Positions 10,622 to 21,576 of a stretch of 64,000 bases of DNA are shown here, in pieces. Positions within the stretch are counted from its first letter, which is position 1; the number at the start of each line of letters is the position of its first letter. The DNA comes from Limnephilus marmoratus. Lineage: Eukaryota; Arthropoda; Insecta; Trichoptera; Limnephilidae. The notes beneath the pieces were generated by a model. The model saw only the letters and a program-made list of their open reading frames with translations. It did no database searches and was not told the origin of the DNA. Position numbers and translations under genes: made by a program. The stretch covers positions 7,378,001 to 7,442,000 of the forward strand of contig OU862913.1 in NCBI GenBank assembly GCA_917880885.1. The letters run 5' to 3'.

Positions 10622-13600
10622 TCACCTGGGCCGAAGCCTTCCTTGCCATGGGTTAGACCTGAAACATGGAGAAACAGAATTAGAGACACTTCTATTACGT
10701 AACATACCGGAGAGATCTAATTCGTCCGTCGACAATTCCAACGTGTCAGACGCGAATTCCTGGTTATCTTCCTCCTGCCATGAAACATGTAATTCCTTTA
10801 GCTGGTCTAAATGTCTTTTCCACACCATATTAGACTTGTTAATTTTTATGAAATATATTTTACTACCTTTTTTATCCACAATAACCCCAGGGACCCATAA
10901 CCTATTACCCTGAGATCTGAAATCTCTAGTCATTACTTTCTGACCTATATTAAAACCTGATTTAACTCTACCCTTATATTGTCTTTTCTGATTGTTTTGG
11001 CTCTGAGTAACCTTTTTTATTACTTTGTTTCGTCGAGTAGAACCTGAACTACCCGTTCTATCCTCAATTTTCCTTGGAATCAGAGAGTCAAATACTGTTC
11101 TAATTTTTCTACCCATTAATAATACAGATGGCTCACATCCTGTTGTTGCGTGAACTGTATTCCTATAGTCTGCTAAAAAGTTACCTAACTTTTCTTTATA
11201 ATCTGAAGGAAATCCATTATGTTTACAAATTTTTTTAAGGAAATTTTTACAAGTCTTTACTGTAGCTTCAGCTTGCCCGTTGCTACTAGGGTGATTGACT
11301 GGACTAGTGATATGTTCTATCCCATTTTTCTTACAAAAATTTTCAAAATCCTCAGAACAAAAACACGTACCATTATCACTAACTAAAGTTGCAGGAAAAC
11401 CAAATTGCGAAAATAATCTATGAAGTATTTCGATATTTTCTTTTGAAGACAGACTGTTTACTTCCAGACACTCAATCCACTTTGAAGAAGAGTCTACCAC
11501 CACTAAAAAATTTTTGTTATACAAACTACCATGATCAATATGTACCCTGAACCATACTTCAGGTTCATATGGCCACACTGCTAAAGAACTCTTTTGTGAT
11601 TCTGGTTTAATTTCTAAACAATCTCTACAATTTTCCGTTATTTTCTCCAAATCTTGATTAATTTTTGGCCACCAGACAAAGCTTTTTGCAATACCTTTAG
11701 TCTTAAAAACCCCTAAGTGAGATCTATGTAACATCTTTAAAACCTCTTGTCTTAAAGACTCAGGTACAACAACCCTATGTTGATATAAAACACACCCATT
11801 TATCAAAGACAATTCTAACCTTTTTTCCCAAAAAATTCTAATAAAGTTACCACTTTGTGCCTTTTTTACTGATGCTGGCCAACCTTCGATAAGAAAATTT
11901 TTCACTTGACCTAACACATCATCCTTTTCGGTTTCGCTTTTTATCACGTCTAAAGACAAATTAAACCCATTATTCTCGAAATAATTAATGTAATCAGACT
12001 CTATCCCATCTTCACAGCTAACCTTTTCAATCGGACACCTGCTCAGAAAGTCTGAACAATTATTTTTCGATTTTACATATTCAATTTTAAAATTAAACGA
12101 ACCTAACATAATAGCATATCTCTGTAACCTTGACGCGGCAATCTTAGGTACTTCTTTATTTTCACCTAAAATTCTCACTAACGGCTGATTATCCACAGCT
12201 AAAATAAATTCTCTGCCGTACAAATATTGATAAAACTTCTTAATTCCAAAAATAATTGCTGTTGCTTCAATATCTAGAATAGAATAATTCTTTTCCGCTT
12301 TAGTTAAAGTTCTGCTTGCGAACCCAATCGGTCTTTCTACGCCATTTTGAAACCTATGAAGTAATGTTGCTGCTACCCCATTAAAACTACCATCTGTGAC
12401 AAGTTTCACAGGTATATTTTCGTCAAAATGCGTTAAAATCCTATCCGAAGTTAATATTCTTTTAATTATCGCAAAACTATTTTCTTGTTCCGTACCCCAT
12501 TGAAACTTAACATCTTTTTTAAGTAATTCGTATAATGGTGACAATATATTTGCCATATTTGGAATAAAATTACGATAATAACTAATCATACCTAATAAAC
12601 TTCTTAAATTATTTAAATCACTAGGTGCTGGTGCATTTAAAATGGCTTCTTTATTCCGTTCACACGGTTGAATCCCTTGTTCACTTATTTTATAACCTAA
12701 AAACTCAATAACTTTTAAATTGAATTCACACTTGTCACTATTCACTGTTAGATTACAATGTTTCAACCTTTCTAACACGACACATACGTTTTTCTCTAAA
12801 TCGTCTTCGTCTTCCCCTATCACGATAATATCATCCAAATAAAACGTCATGTTCTGTAATCCTGACAAACAATTTGCCATTGCCTTTGCAAATATAGCTG
12901 GCGCGGGAGATAACCCGTACACTAACCGCATATACTGAAACAATCCTAAATGGGTATTGATTGTTGTAAAACGCCTACACTCCTTTTTTAAAACAAATTG
13001 ACTATACGCCGATTTAAGATCGATTTTTGCAAAAACTTTCCCACCATTTACTTTCGTTAATAGCTCCTCTATCCTAGGTAATGGATATTTGTCAACTAAT
13101 AACTGATTATTCACTGTCGATTTATAATCACCACATAATCTAATACTACCGTTTTTCTTAATTACTGGAACAATTGGACTTGCAAACTCACTAAACTGGA
13201 CTTGTTCTATAATACCGTCTGACAGTAAACTATCTAACTCCCTTTCGACTTTTTCTTTCAAAGCGAACGGCATAACTCTGTGATTACGAAATATCGGAAT
13301 AGCGGTCTCTTTTAAAGTTAAATTCACTTCGTACTTATTAAATTTTCCTAGTTTATCCGTAAAAACTTCCGGGAATTTTTTTACTAATCGCTGCTTCAAA
13401 GTATTCTGTTTTATACTGTTTACGATTCCGTTAATCCCGACGTTAAAAAGATTCATAAAATCACGCCCCACTATCGATAACGAAGCACTTGTGACAACAA
13501 CAAATTTCAAATTGTGACACTGACCGTTAAATTCCACTTGTGGCGTAATTGTACCTACCACTTTCACGAGCGTATTGTCAAAACCCCGTAGACTAATGTC

Positions 13601-14581
13601 TTCGTGCACTAGCTTGATTCTACTGAATTTACTGAAATAACACTCCTTGGAAATTACGCAACAAGATGCTCCAGAATCTACCATGAATTTACTCTTGATC
13701 CCGTCTAGTGAAACTTCAATAAAAAATGGTTCGACACTATTAACTTCACCCAACTTTGTGTCCGACAACAAAGTATTCACACTCTTACGTGTTGAGGAAC
13801 GCTTGCACTGTTTTGCGAGATGACCCTTCGTACTGCAAATTTTACATAAATAATTTTTATATCTACATTCCGTCGCGATGTGATTATTGTGACCACAAAC
13901 GGTACAATTTTGTTTCACAGCGTTCGCTGGCGACTGTGACCGTGCCCTGTTGCTATGCCCGAAACGCTTCACGTCTCTGTCTTTCACACGCGAATTATTA
14001 AAAGAGAGTCGACCGGCCTTGAGCTGTACATTAGCGTAAACCGTATTATCAACTCGGGACTGCGCTTGAGTTGAAGCTACGAGGTCAATGCACTCGGCGA
14101 CTTGTAAACATTTTTCGAACGAGTGTAATTCACCCTCGAGAAATAATTTTTCCCTTACCTTTCCTGGTTTACAACCCAAAACAAAGAAATCCCTTAAATT
14201 TACTGATAAACTATTCCCAAATTTGCAATTAGTAGAAAGAGACTTTAACCGCACTGCAAACTCACGGATTGATTCGTCATTTCTTTGTTTAGCACTGTAA
14301 AACTTAGATCTCTCTTCAAAAAAACATTTCGTTGAACAACAATACTCATCAAGTTTAGATATCAAATCTTCTAACTTAATATCTGTTACCTTTTTAGGAA
14401 TGCACAAATTAACCAATAAGGAAAAACAATCATCTTTCAATGCATTCAGGAAAATAGCCCTTTTTTTATCATCCGATGCAAACTTTTCATCATTCACGAG
14501 GAGAAATTGTCCGAGGCGGACCTTGAAGTTCTCCCAGTTCCCGTCACGCAAACTGAAGGACTCCAATCCTCGAGACTCCAT
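10622..14581 (-). CDS. Gypsy gag-pol polyprotein, 1,319 aa, uninterrupted
   Basis: One open frame carries everything needed for retrotransposition in the cell. In order: a gag/capsid-like N terminus (1-220), two zinc knuckles (from about 226, CTVCGHNNHIATEC, and about 245, CKICSTKGHLAKQC), an aspartic protease (MVDSGAS, Asp near 302), reverse transcriptase (about 430-640, catalytic YLDD near 580), RNase H (about 700-830), then an integrase with an HHCC zinc site (C-x2-C near 990) and D,D,E residues near 1016 (VHIDHG), 1069 (SDNG) and about 1105 (NGQAEA). A GPY/F-like tail (GQKVMTRDFRSQGNRLWVPG) follows. gag and pol are fused in frame with no stop or shift signal. The start ATG is the first in frame, after a 475-bp leader. 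No key residue is missing, so it may be active or only recently silent. Confidence 0.95.
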   Translation of the reverse strand: MESRGLESFSLRDGNWENFKVRLGQFLLVNDEKFASDDKKRAIFLNALKDDCFSLLVNLCIPKKVTDIKLEDLISKLDEYCCSTKCFFEERSKFYSAKQRNDESIREFAVRLKSLSTNCKFGNSLSVNLRDFFVLGCKPGKVREKLFLEGELHSFEKCLQVAECIDLVASTQAQSRVDNTVYANVQLKAGRLSFNNSRVKDRDVKRFGHSNRARSQSPANAVKQNCTVCGHNNHIATECRYKNYLCKICSTKGHLAKQCKRSSTRKSVNTLLSDTKLGEVNSVEPFFIEVSLDGIKSKFMVDSGASCCVISKECYFSKFSRIKLVHEDISLRGFDNTLVKVVGTITPQVEFNGQCHNLKFVVVTSASLSIVGRDFMNLFNVGINGIVNSIKQNTLKQRLVKKFPEVFTDKLGKFNKYEVNLTLKETAIPIFRNHRVMPFALKEKVERELDSLLSDGIIEQVQFSEFASPIVPVIKKNGSIRLCGDYKSTVNNQLLVDKYPLPRIEELLTKVNGGKVFAKIDLKSAYSQFVLKKECRRFTTINTHLGLFQYMRLVYGLSPAPAIFAKAMANCLSGLQNMTFYLDDIIVIGEDEDDLEKNVCVVLERLKHCNLTVNSDKCEFNLKVIEFLGYKISEQGIQPCERNKEAILNAPAPSDLNNLRSLLGMISYYRNFIPNMANILSPLYELLKKDVKFQWGTEQENSFAIIKRILTSDRILTHFDENIPVKLVTDGSFNGVAATLLHRFQNGVERPIGFASRTLTKAEKNYSILDIEATAIIFGIKKFYQYLYGREFILAVDNQPLVRILGENKEVPKIAASRLQRYAIMLGSFNFKIEYVKSKNNCSDFLSRCPIEKVSCEDGIESDYINYFENNGFNLSLDVIKSETEKDDVLGQVKNFLIEGWPASVKKAQSGNFIRIFWEKRLELSLINGCVLYQHRVVVPESLRQEVLKMLHRSHLGVFKTKGIAKSFVWWPKINQDLEKITENCRDCLEIKPESQKSSLAVWPYEPEVWFRVHIDHGSLYNKNFLVVVDSSSKWIECLEVNSLSSKENIEILHRLFSQFGFPATLVSDNGTCFCSEDFENFCKKNGIEHITSPVNHPSSNGQAEATVKTCKNFLKKICKHNGFPSDYKEKLGNFLADYRNTVHATTGCEPSVLLMGRKIRTVFDSLIPRKIEDRTGSSGSTRRNKVIKKVTQSQNNQKRQYKGRVKSGFNIGQKVMTRDFRSQGNRLWVPGVIVDKKGSKIYFIKINKSNMVWKRHLDQLKELHVSWQEEDNQEFASDTLELSTDELDLSGMLRNRSVSNSVSPCFRSNPWQGRLRPR

Positions 14582-15056
14582 GTTCCCAATGCCCAGAAGG
14601 TACCCAAATAGAGAGAAAGAAAACAGAAAAACAAAAACTTCCCAATGAGGCTTCTTCTTCTGCCGTCTGCTCCCTGGACCCTGCTCCGGAAACTGCTCCT
14701 TGACCCTGTGAATTGATGGCTCCTTCCAGACCCGTCACACAGTAACACCGATGGCTACCCCAGATCACTCCTGCGACCTGGATCTCCGATCCTTGACCCT
14801 CAGAGATGCCGATTGACGCTGGACCTCCCGTGCTTCCCCCTTCCGAAAAGCTGGCTGGCTCCCGTGTCTTCTTGCACTTCACTCCTTACAGTGAAGTGTT
14901 GGAATAATTTCGGTCCGGCCTTTCTTACCGACCCGAAATAATAATGTTACCGCGTATTTTTGCCAAATTTTTGTGCCAAATTTTTTTTTGCGCGTCGATT
15001 CTTTTCGCGATATTTCTGCCGTATTGTGCAGAATCGTGTACCGTAGGCTGCGCCAC
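14582..15056 (-). other. Gypsy 5' untranslated leader
   Basis: 475 bp between the 5' LTR and the gag-pol ATG. It holds GC-rich sequence and two overlapping open frames of about 84-112 codons (14,494-14,882) without family resemblance; I take them as chance. Confidence 0.7.
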
Positions 15057-15281
15057 TGTTAAATACAGACTCGAGTGTAGGCGAGGTTATTTTATAGTAA
15101 TACGCGTTATTGGCAATATGGACATTTATTGTACTTAACGGCTATAGTTACGTCCTAACTAATGTGCTGGCGGTAGGAAAAGAGCGTGAGGAGAGGCCTG
15201 CATCTCCTTTTATATGCGGGATCACCTGTCTCGCTCTTGTATGGCCGGAAACAGGTGTGCCACCCTAAAACCTCTCTCACA
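15057..15281 (-). repeat. Gypsy 5' LTR (promoter-bearing)
   Basis: 225 bp, apparently identical to the 3' LTR. In element sense it contains CATATAAAAGGAG (around 15,205-15,217), a plausible TATA box for element transcription. Confidence 0.93.
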
Positions 15282-16958
15282 AGAGACAAGAGCGCTGCTG
15301 AGGCAAGATACAAATAAAGGCCAGTACCACTTCTTTGACCGAACGTTGACCCGATAATATTGAATACCATTATCATGGAGGTCCACCCATTCCCAAATTG
15401 TAATTTTGTATTGGCGCCGGGCAAGCGATTTTTTTGCATGCTTTCTCCAAATTGTTGCCTTTTTTGTCTTTCTTCGATATCTGCCAACGCTGCACTTGAC
15501 GTAATGGCTCCATTCGATCATAGTTCATGGCCACTGTCACTACACGGCTGTCCTACCAACGGCATACGAGGATTTGGTTTTCTACGTCTACCACCGCATC
15601 AAATTTACCTATAATTATAAGAGCGATGAGAGTTACACTTTGACTAGGTAACTGAATGCTATGCGCAAGGGAAATATAATAGAAAATGATACCTTTAGGC
15701 AATTGCTTTCCTGTCTTCAACTTGCCTGAAGCTTCAAGATTAAGAAGCTACATGTGCCAGTAGCGCGCATTCTCTTATCCTTCAGGATACACATCAAATG
15801 GTGAGATGTGAAGAAATTGTCCATAAATAGCTCATGGCGTGTGGGGAACTCTATATATTCTATCGTAGAAGTAGGACGGATAATCCCAGCTCTAATTCGG
15901 GGTCATATGTATCAGATGCTCCGGAATACGGCATTGCTTGGAACATGTAGCCTTAGACCACTTTCGTTTATAGTGAGACTTCTTTTTGTACTGTAGTTTT
16001 GACTTTTTGGCTGGTGGTGCAATTTATTGAAATAGATATTCGCAAGGTATTACGACTCACACAGGACGATGTCGAAGGCTGACTCCAGTGAAGGTCATTA
16101 GCGAATTCATCTGGTTCATGCTCGTCAAGGCATGACTCATCAATTTTCTCAATTTCGATGTTGCGCTCGATTACAATTGTGCCGGCAATATCTCGAAAGT
16201 TACCCACCTCCGCATCTTCGTTTATGTCATCAAATTATCGTCAATATGCTCTTCGTTCATCTGTTTATCAACGTTCTCTGGAGGAATCACAACAATAGCG
16301 CGTTATTAACAACATTATTGTGATCACTTTCACTTACGCTAAAAGAGCGCTCCAATTCTGCCATCATTTCATCGTGATTCAACGATTTCGTTTTATAACA
16401 TCGATTTAGGTAGGTATAGGAGAAGTAGGTATTTTCGAAATGATAAAAAATATACGAAAACCGCAGACAAACTATTGATTTCAATAAAAATCACCCATAA
16501 AAACACTACAAAACCGTATTATTTGAAGGCAAGCTAACCAAAAACGTATGTAAACAGTGTCACAGCTAACCTCCAAAGGGTGCGCGCAGGCATCACCTGA
16601 TTTCAGTGACATCAAGCTATCATCTTATGCATATAATACTATGTTGAAACAGTGTTTCCGACCATTTAATCTTTTGATAACAATATGTGATTCACACATG
16701 TTTTATTTTTTTCCGATTGATTTTTTTTTCTTTTTTTCAAAATGGGTCTATTTTCAGGGCTTTAGTAAAAAAATAATTAAAAATAGGATAATTAATAAAA
16801 TTTATCAAATTATATTAATTATTGAAAGCTAACATACCAATCTGTAAATGCTGCATAAAAACTTGGTGGGATTTGGCTTTATTCATAGTGAAAAAAAATC
16901 ATACTTTTCATCAATTTTTTTGATGCCTATAGACATCGTCATGGAGGTAATGGGTTAA

Positions 16959-17136
16959 AAAAAAGAGTTGGATTCGTAAACGAAAGGATCGTAGAACATG
17001 TTCAAATAATGATTTGAAATGGTTTAAATTTTTCCAAGGTAATGTTTATTGTCAAAAATTTGCCGCCCCCTTAAAAGTGCCGCCCGGGCGGGCCGCCCCC
17101 CCCCCCCCCCCCCCGCCCCCCCACGCTACGCCACTG
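16959..17136. mobile_element. Right end of the outer hAT-like element
   Basis: It contains TTTGCCGCCCCCTTAAAAG, then GCCGCCCGGGCGGGCCGC and a long C tract, ending CACGCTACGCCACTG. This is the reverse complement of the terminus at 135. The piggyBac transposon ends immediately to its left, so it was probably inserted into this element. Confidence 0.5.
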
Positions 17137-18480
17137 CGTAGAATAATACGCTTAGATAGATCTTCTTTTGTTTTGCCTTTACATTTCCAATCGGAGACGA
17201 CATATTGAAAATAATTAATAAAATTACTTGGTATTGTGTAGAAAAAGAAACGTACTTTTTAATAAAGTATTCGTAGCATTATTCCAATCTTAAATAAATG
17301 AAATGTGTTTCGAATTAATCAAAGTTTGAAGACGTTCCCAATTGTAAAATAAATATTACGCGGCCGTAATAATTCAAACACAAGGAATAGGTATTAAATC
17401 TTGCTTAATTAAAATTAGATATGACGTTACGAACTGAAAATAGTTAAGCTATTTTAACACTTTAACCGAATTGAAAAAAAAAACAATAATCAACTTTGAT
17501 AACATTCTATTGTTTTAAAACAAATGAAATTTTTCAAAACAAATGAAACTTGTTAGGTAATAACAAAAGCTCTTGAGAAAAAAAATAACATGTTATCAAT
17601 AAACAGACATATTTCCCAAGCAAAATAAATACATTTCATTAATAAAAATCCTTGTAAATTGACCATAAAGTAGATATAAAACGAAATCCCAACACGTTGA
17701 AGGCGGCCAATTGTTACTTAGATATAACAATATAAATACAGAAGTTAACATATTCGAGATAAAACATGAGAGTTGCCATTAATACAATTATTATTGATTA
17801 TGATTATTAATTATAAGTTATTAGTTTTGGTAATATTTTCACCTACAGCGGTGTGCAAAAGTCTAGCGACAGGGCCTTGGGGGATACAAACTTTATAGTC
17901 AATACAAAAGGATTAGAAATGATAAACGGTATTCATTTGAATAACAAATTATGAATTAAATACAGTTATAACATGGGAACATAAGATAATATTTTATGGC
18001 GGCTTACCCCAGGATCAACCAAAAATCTATTCTAGCTAAATTTATACTTAAGTCCGATATCAACAAGGAATGTTGAATGATGCTCTCTGCTTTGCTGTTG
18101 TACTTCATTCGTCTTTAAAGATTGAGCCAGTACCAGATCAAGACCAATGCCATGGTCAAATTAGCTGCTTTCCATGCATATAATTGATGGTTCTTCAAGT
18201 TTATTTTATTTATTCTCCAAATATGTCCGACAGACGGTTACAACGAAGAAATTTCCGAGTTTGTAAAATACTATTTTTATTTAAATTCCTTCCACTGCAG
18301 GAAAATACTGTTGAATCCCGGTCAGTTAAATTATTTATAGAATGTTTCGGTTTCACGCCATTTAAACTTGTAGGTAGCAAAACACACGGGATATAATTTT
18401 ACATTTCGTAAGTTTTTCAACAAATATCAATATGTTTTAATGAAACTGCATTATAAATAAACTCGGAAAATATACAGTGA
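17137..18480. other. AT-rich DNA without a recognisable gene
   Basis: Only short ORFs. At 17,844 a TA dinucleotide precedes CAGCGGTGTGCAAAAGTCTA, which has the look of a Tc1-like transposon end; no partner end was found. A slightly more complex stretch at 18,000-18,380 yielded no recognisable protein on either strand. Confidence 0.4.
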
Positions 18481-18679
18481 TCCTTTCAAAAAGGAGTCCA
18501 CCTCTCTAGACTGCTTCCCAAATAAAGTGCCCAGCTCTAATGAAAAAAAATTACTTTTTATAACCTCTGATTTCAAAAATAATTGAATGGCCCAAAGTTC
18601 TATATTTAAAGAAAAATCAACTGGCGTTTTAAACCAAACAAATATTGAAAAAATAAGAGGTACGTGACTAGACTTAATT

Positions 18680-19763
18680 GTGATGAAATGTAATTAAATA
18701 TTTCATAACACTTTCACAGAATTTTCGCCATCCAGACCGCTTTTTATTTTTCAAAATACGTTTAGCTTCTGCCTGAGCGCGTTTCACAGAAAGGTAATTT
18801 TCAAAAGACATACATTTTCCGAAAATAGAAATTGCATTTTTTCTGGAGTTAAAGACATCAGTGCATTCTTTATCCCACCATGGAGTGGAATGTTTTATTT
18901 TAATGTTAACATTACGTTTTTGAAGAGTTTTTTTCTGCGGCTTTTATTACCATACTAGGAAATAATTCACATTGAGATCTGATGTTCACCAGAGAAGAAT
19001 TAGTCGAGAGAATAATGGAGTCCAATTCCAAAGAAAAAGTTCTCCAATTCGCATCTTTAGTTTTAAATTTAAAACTATTGTTCGTCGAAAAGGAATGAGT
19101 GGATGTTAGATGGTGGAAGGAGATTATTATAGGAAAATGGTCACTGGAAAGGGGATCTGCAAGAATGTCCCAATAACATATAGGTATCAACGAAGATGAG
19201 CAAAGAGACAAATCAACTGCACTTTTTCTATGTTGAGGAGCAGTGAAACGAGTTGGGGATCCGTCATTTAATATACATAGATTATATGTATCCATAAAAT
19301 CTAACAGATTACGGCCAGAACGGTTTGTTAATTCACTACCCCAAGAGGGAGAATGAGCATTAAAGTCACCGAGTAACATATACGGGGGACGAATCTGAGA
19401 TATAAACGAAGCCCATTCGTTTTCAACAAAAATAGTAGAGGGAGGAATGTATATTGATAATATTGTAATATCAGATATAATAGGTGCTACTATCTGAAAA
19501 CTATTGGGAAGGGATTGAAAAAAGATTTATTTAAAAGGAATAGAGATATGAATGATAAGAGCAGAGCCACCCTTACCATCAGGTCTATCATGTCTAAGAC
19601 AATGATAACCAGGGATCTTAAAATGGTACGAGGTTTTTAACCATGTTTCAGAAATGGCAGCAACTGAAATATTATGTTCATCAAGTAATTTTACAAGTTC
19701 AATTTTGTTAGAGAATAGACTTCTACTATTCCATTGAAGAATTTTTCTCAATTTCGGATACAT
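18680..19763 (-). pseudogene. Non-LTR retrotransposon ORF2, endonuclease part only
   Basis: The translation begins MYPKLRKILQWNSRSLF and shows an apurinic-type endonuclease: ISETWL, then LLGDFNAHSPSWGS (catalytic GDFN), HRKSAVDLSLC and SSDHFPII (SDH motif). An in-frame TAA lies at 19,527-19,529, and a shift in an A-run near 18,938 moves the frame into NVNIKIKHSTPWWDKECTD. The frame ends near 18,680 before any reverse transcriptase domain, so the element is 3'-truncated. Its ORF1 lies upstream (19.73-22.53 kb). The type resembles the I/Jockey group. Confidence 0.85.
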
Positions 19764-20190
19764 TGGGGAGACAGGAAAGTAATGATTTAATATACTCAGC
19801 AGCGTTGAACGGTACAGTATTGTTAATTGAAAGAATCGAAATTAAGAGAGTAATTAAAGTTTGGATGAAAGAGGAATTTTCCGTCATGACTTTAGGGAAA
19901 ATATCGGTAGAGGGACAACTTTTTAAGGCATTCCCATTGGGAGCCTGAGATTTATTAATCCCATTCGGGTTAAGCAAAAAATCATTATGTTGTTTTTTAT
20001 CAAAGGAAGGAATAAATTTAGGTTTAGATTTTAACGGCTTGAAAATGGTTTCTCTGTGGGAAGATGACTGAGGAGATTTAGGGGAAGAAAAATGAAAGAT
20101 AGATGGATTAGATGATATCTCTGCAAAAGATTTTTTTGCAGGAGGGAATAATTTGGACGCCTGGAAGTATGAAATATTTTCTGAAGCCAT
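19726..20190 (-). pseudogene. C-terminal part of non-LTR ORF1
   Basis: 154 codons rich in Ser, Pro, Lys and Asn. If the inserted DNA at about 20,200-21,575 is ignored, the upstream ORF1 frame ending RNIKQS runs directly into MASENISYFQASK here. It overlaps the start of ORF2 by about 38 bp, as is common in this class. The ATG at 20,190 is therefore internal and not a true start. Confidence 0.7.
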
Positions 20191-20214
20191 TGATTTTTTT
20201 TATTTATTTATTTA

Positions 20215-21575
20215 TTTTTTTTTTAAATGATTTTATGTGAAAATTGTTTATACTTTTTTTTTTTTTATTAAACCAATACATATACTATACAAAAAACAAA
20301 TATATATAATATATAATATTGGTGGTAACAATACCTCCCTAATTGAGAAATTCTCGTGTTTAGGGAGGGAGCATTATCAGATTGACAGTACTATACATAC
20401 TTGACAGTTGTTATACATAGAAAAAATATTAGTTGGCATTTTTGTTCACAGTGGAAAATATAATTTGGCACATCGTAATACATATCTAAAACTAGTTAAT
20501 GGTAAAATGTTTTTTAAGTTTTTGTTTAAAAATTTCATAATTCCTTTCGGATTGTATTTCTTTAGGGAGTTCGTTAAAGAATTTTATGGCTGAGTATGTG
20601 TAATGGTGTTGGGCTGTTGTTGTGTTAAGATTAGGGATTATTATTTGTTCTAAGGTTCTCGGTCTGGTGCTAAATGACTTTGTTGTTAGTTTATCTTTGT
20701 GGATTTGAAGTAATGCAGTTTTTTGATAAATTTTATTTAGTGGTAATACTTTGAATTCATCGAATAATTTTTGGGTTGAATAGTCTAATTGTTTCTTTAA
20801 AATAATTTTGATGAGTCTTCTATGTACTATTTCAAGTGGGGTTAAGTTGGTTTTATACGCTCCTCCCCAGCCTATTATTCCATATTGTAGAACTGATTGG
20901 GCTAATGCATAGTAAACCTGTAGTAGCATAGATTTATGTAGAATATTTCTTAGTTTGAGGAATACGTAATAAAGTTTACGAATTCTGTTTACGGTTTGTG
21001 CAATATGTTCTGTCCATTTAACATGTTGATCTATAATTATGCCTAAATATTTAATATTACTTTTTTTGGCGATTTTTGAGCATTTAGGTGATTTGCAGTT
21101 GTCCGTATAATTATTACAAGAGTTATGAATAGTAATATTGGAATTTATTGTTGGATGGATTTTGTCTGATAATGTAAAAGTCATGAAATAGGTTTTGTCA
21201 GAGTTTAAGGAAAGGTAGTTATCATCTAACCATTGTTTTAGGTTGTTTATTTCTACATTCGCAGTTCGATAGGCTTCTTCCCAAGTTTTTTTTTCTATGA
21301 TTAAAACTGTGTCGTCGGCGAATGATATGATTTTTCCATTTTTGAGTACTGTAAGCATTTCATTCACGTAAATGATAAACAATATTGGACCTAGAACTGT
21401 CCCTTGAGGAATTCCAAATTCGGAATAGGTGGGTTCACTCAATATATTGTTAATTTTTACGTGTTGGTCTCTTTTATGAAGATAACTTTTAAACCATTCT
21501 TTGACTGTTCCTTGGATTCCAATATTTTCTAGTTTTTTGATAAGCTTCACGTGGCTTATACTGTCAAATCTCATC
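20215..21575 (-). mobile_element. 5'-truncated non-LTR element inserted in ORF1
   Basis: The reverse transcriptase begins at the FDSISHVKLIKKLENIG block, so everything upstream is missing. It continues through GIPQGTVLGPILF, the active site FADDTVLI and SLNSDKTYF, and ends in the thumb region. The ORF closes at 20,492. An A-rich tail (20,200-20,270 on the plus strand as T-runs) marks the 3' end. AATCA occurs at both junctions, a probable short target duplication. It is dead on arrival. Confidence 0.85.
20333..20367 (-). other. 3'-UTR stem-loop of the inserted non-LTR element
   Basis: CCTCCCTAA and TTAGGGAGG can pair over 9 bp with an inner GAGAAATTCTC helix. It lies about 70-100 bp before the poly-A tail, a place where non-LTR elements often carry a structure recognised by their own reverse transcriptase. 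Confidence 0.4.
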
Positions 21576-21576
21576 A

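Larger units (their letters stand above)
10203..15281 (-). mobile_element. Complete Gypsy-type LTR retrotransposon
   Basis: Two 225-bp LTRs enclose one long gag-pol frame on the minus strand. The 5-bp duplication AGAGA flanks the element (10,198-10,202 and 15,282-15,286). In element sense the LTR starts TGTGAGAGAGG and ends TATTTAACA. A purine tract (AAGTAGGGGAGGA) directly precedes the 3' LTR. A TGGCGCAGCC sequence one base inside the 5' LTR may be the primer-binding site. No env-like ORF is present. It sits inside the piggyBac transposase. Confidence 0.97.
9815..16390 (-). pseudogene. piggyBac transposase, degenerate and split by a Gypsy insertion
   Basis: Fragments in order on the minus strand: an acidic N terminus (about 16,390-16,000, with AELERSFSVSESDHN), a central piece with ELFMDNFFTSHHLM (about 15,840-15,770; DNFF is the usual context of the second catalytic Asp), and VDLHDNGIQYYRV (about 15,390; third catalytic Asp context). 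The C terminus lies beyond the Gypsy element at 10,190-9,815 and ends in a Cys-rich domain (YRCRACNRALHFDYFEQYH). The segment that should carry the first catalytic Asp seems deleted, and several frameshifts are present. It encoded a cut-and-paste transposase acting on TTAA sites; it cannot be functional now. Confidence 0.85.
9460..16958 (-). mobile_element. piggyBac transposon with a Gypsy element inserted
   Basis: TTAA (9,460-9,463) is followed by CCCATTACCTCCATGA. The other end reads TCATGGAGGTAATGGG (16,939-16,954) then TTAA (16,955-16,958). The TIRs are perfect over 16 bp. Without the 5.08-kb Gypsy insertion the element is about 2.4 kb, normal for piggyBac. It carries a decayed transposase on the minus strand. 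Confidence 0.92.

Noticed and set aside
14494..14882. Overlapping 84- and 112-codon minus ORFs upstream of the Gypsy polyprotein
   Set aside because: They lie in the leader, have no family resemblance, and the first gag-pol ATG explains the element without them.
127..17144. 8-bp target duplication for the outer hAT-like element
   Set aside because: GTGTTCAG and CGTAGAAT do not match, so I left the outer pairing as a hypothesis only.
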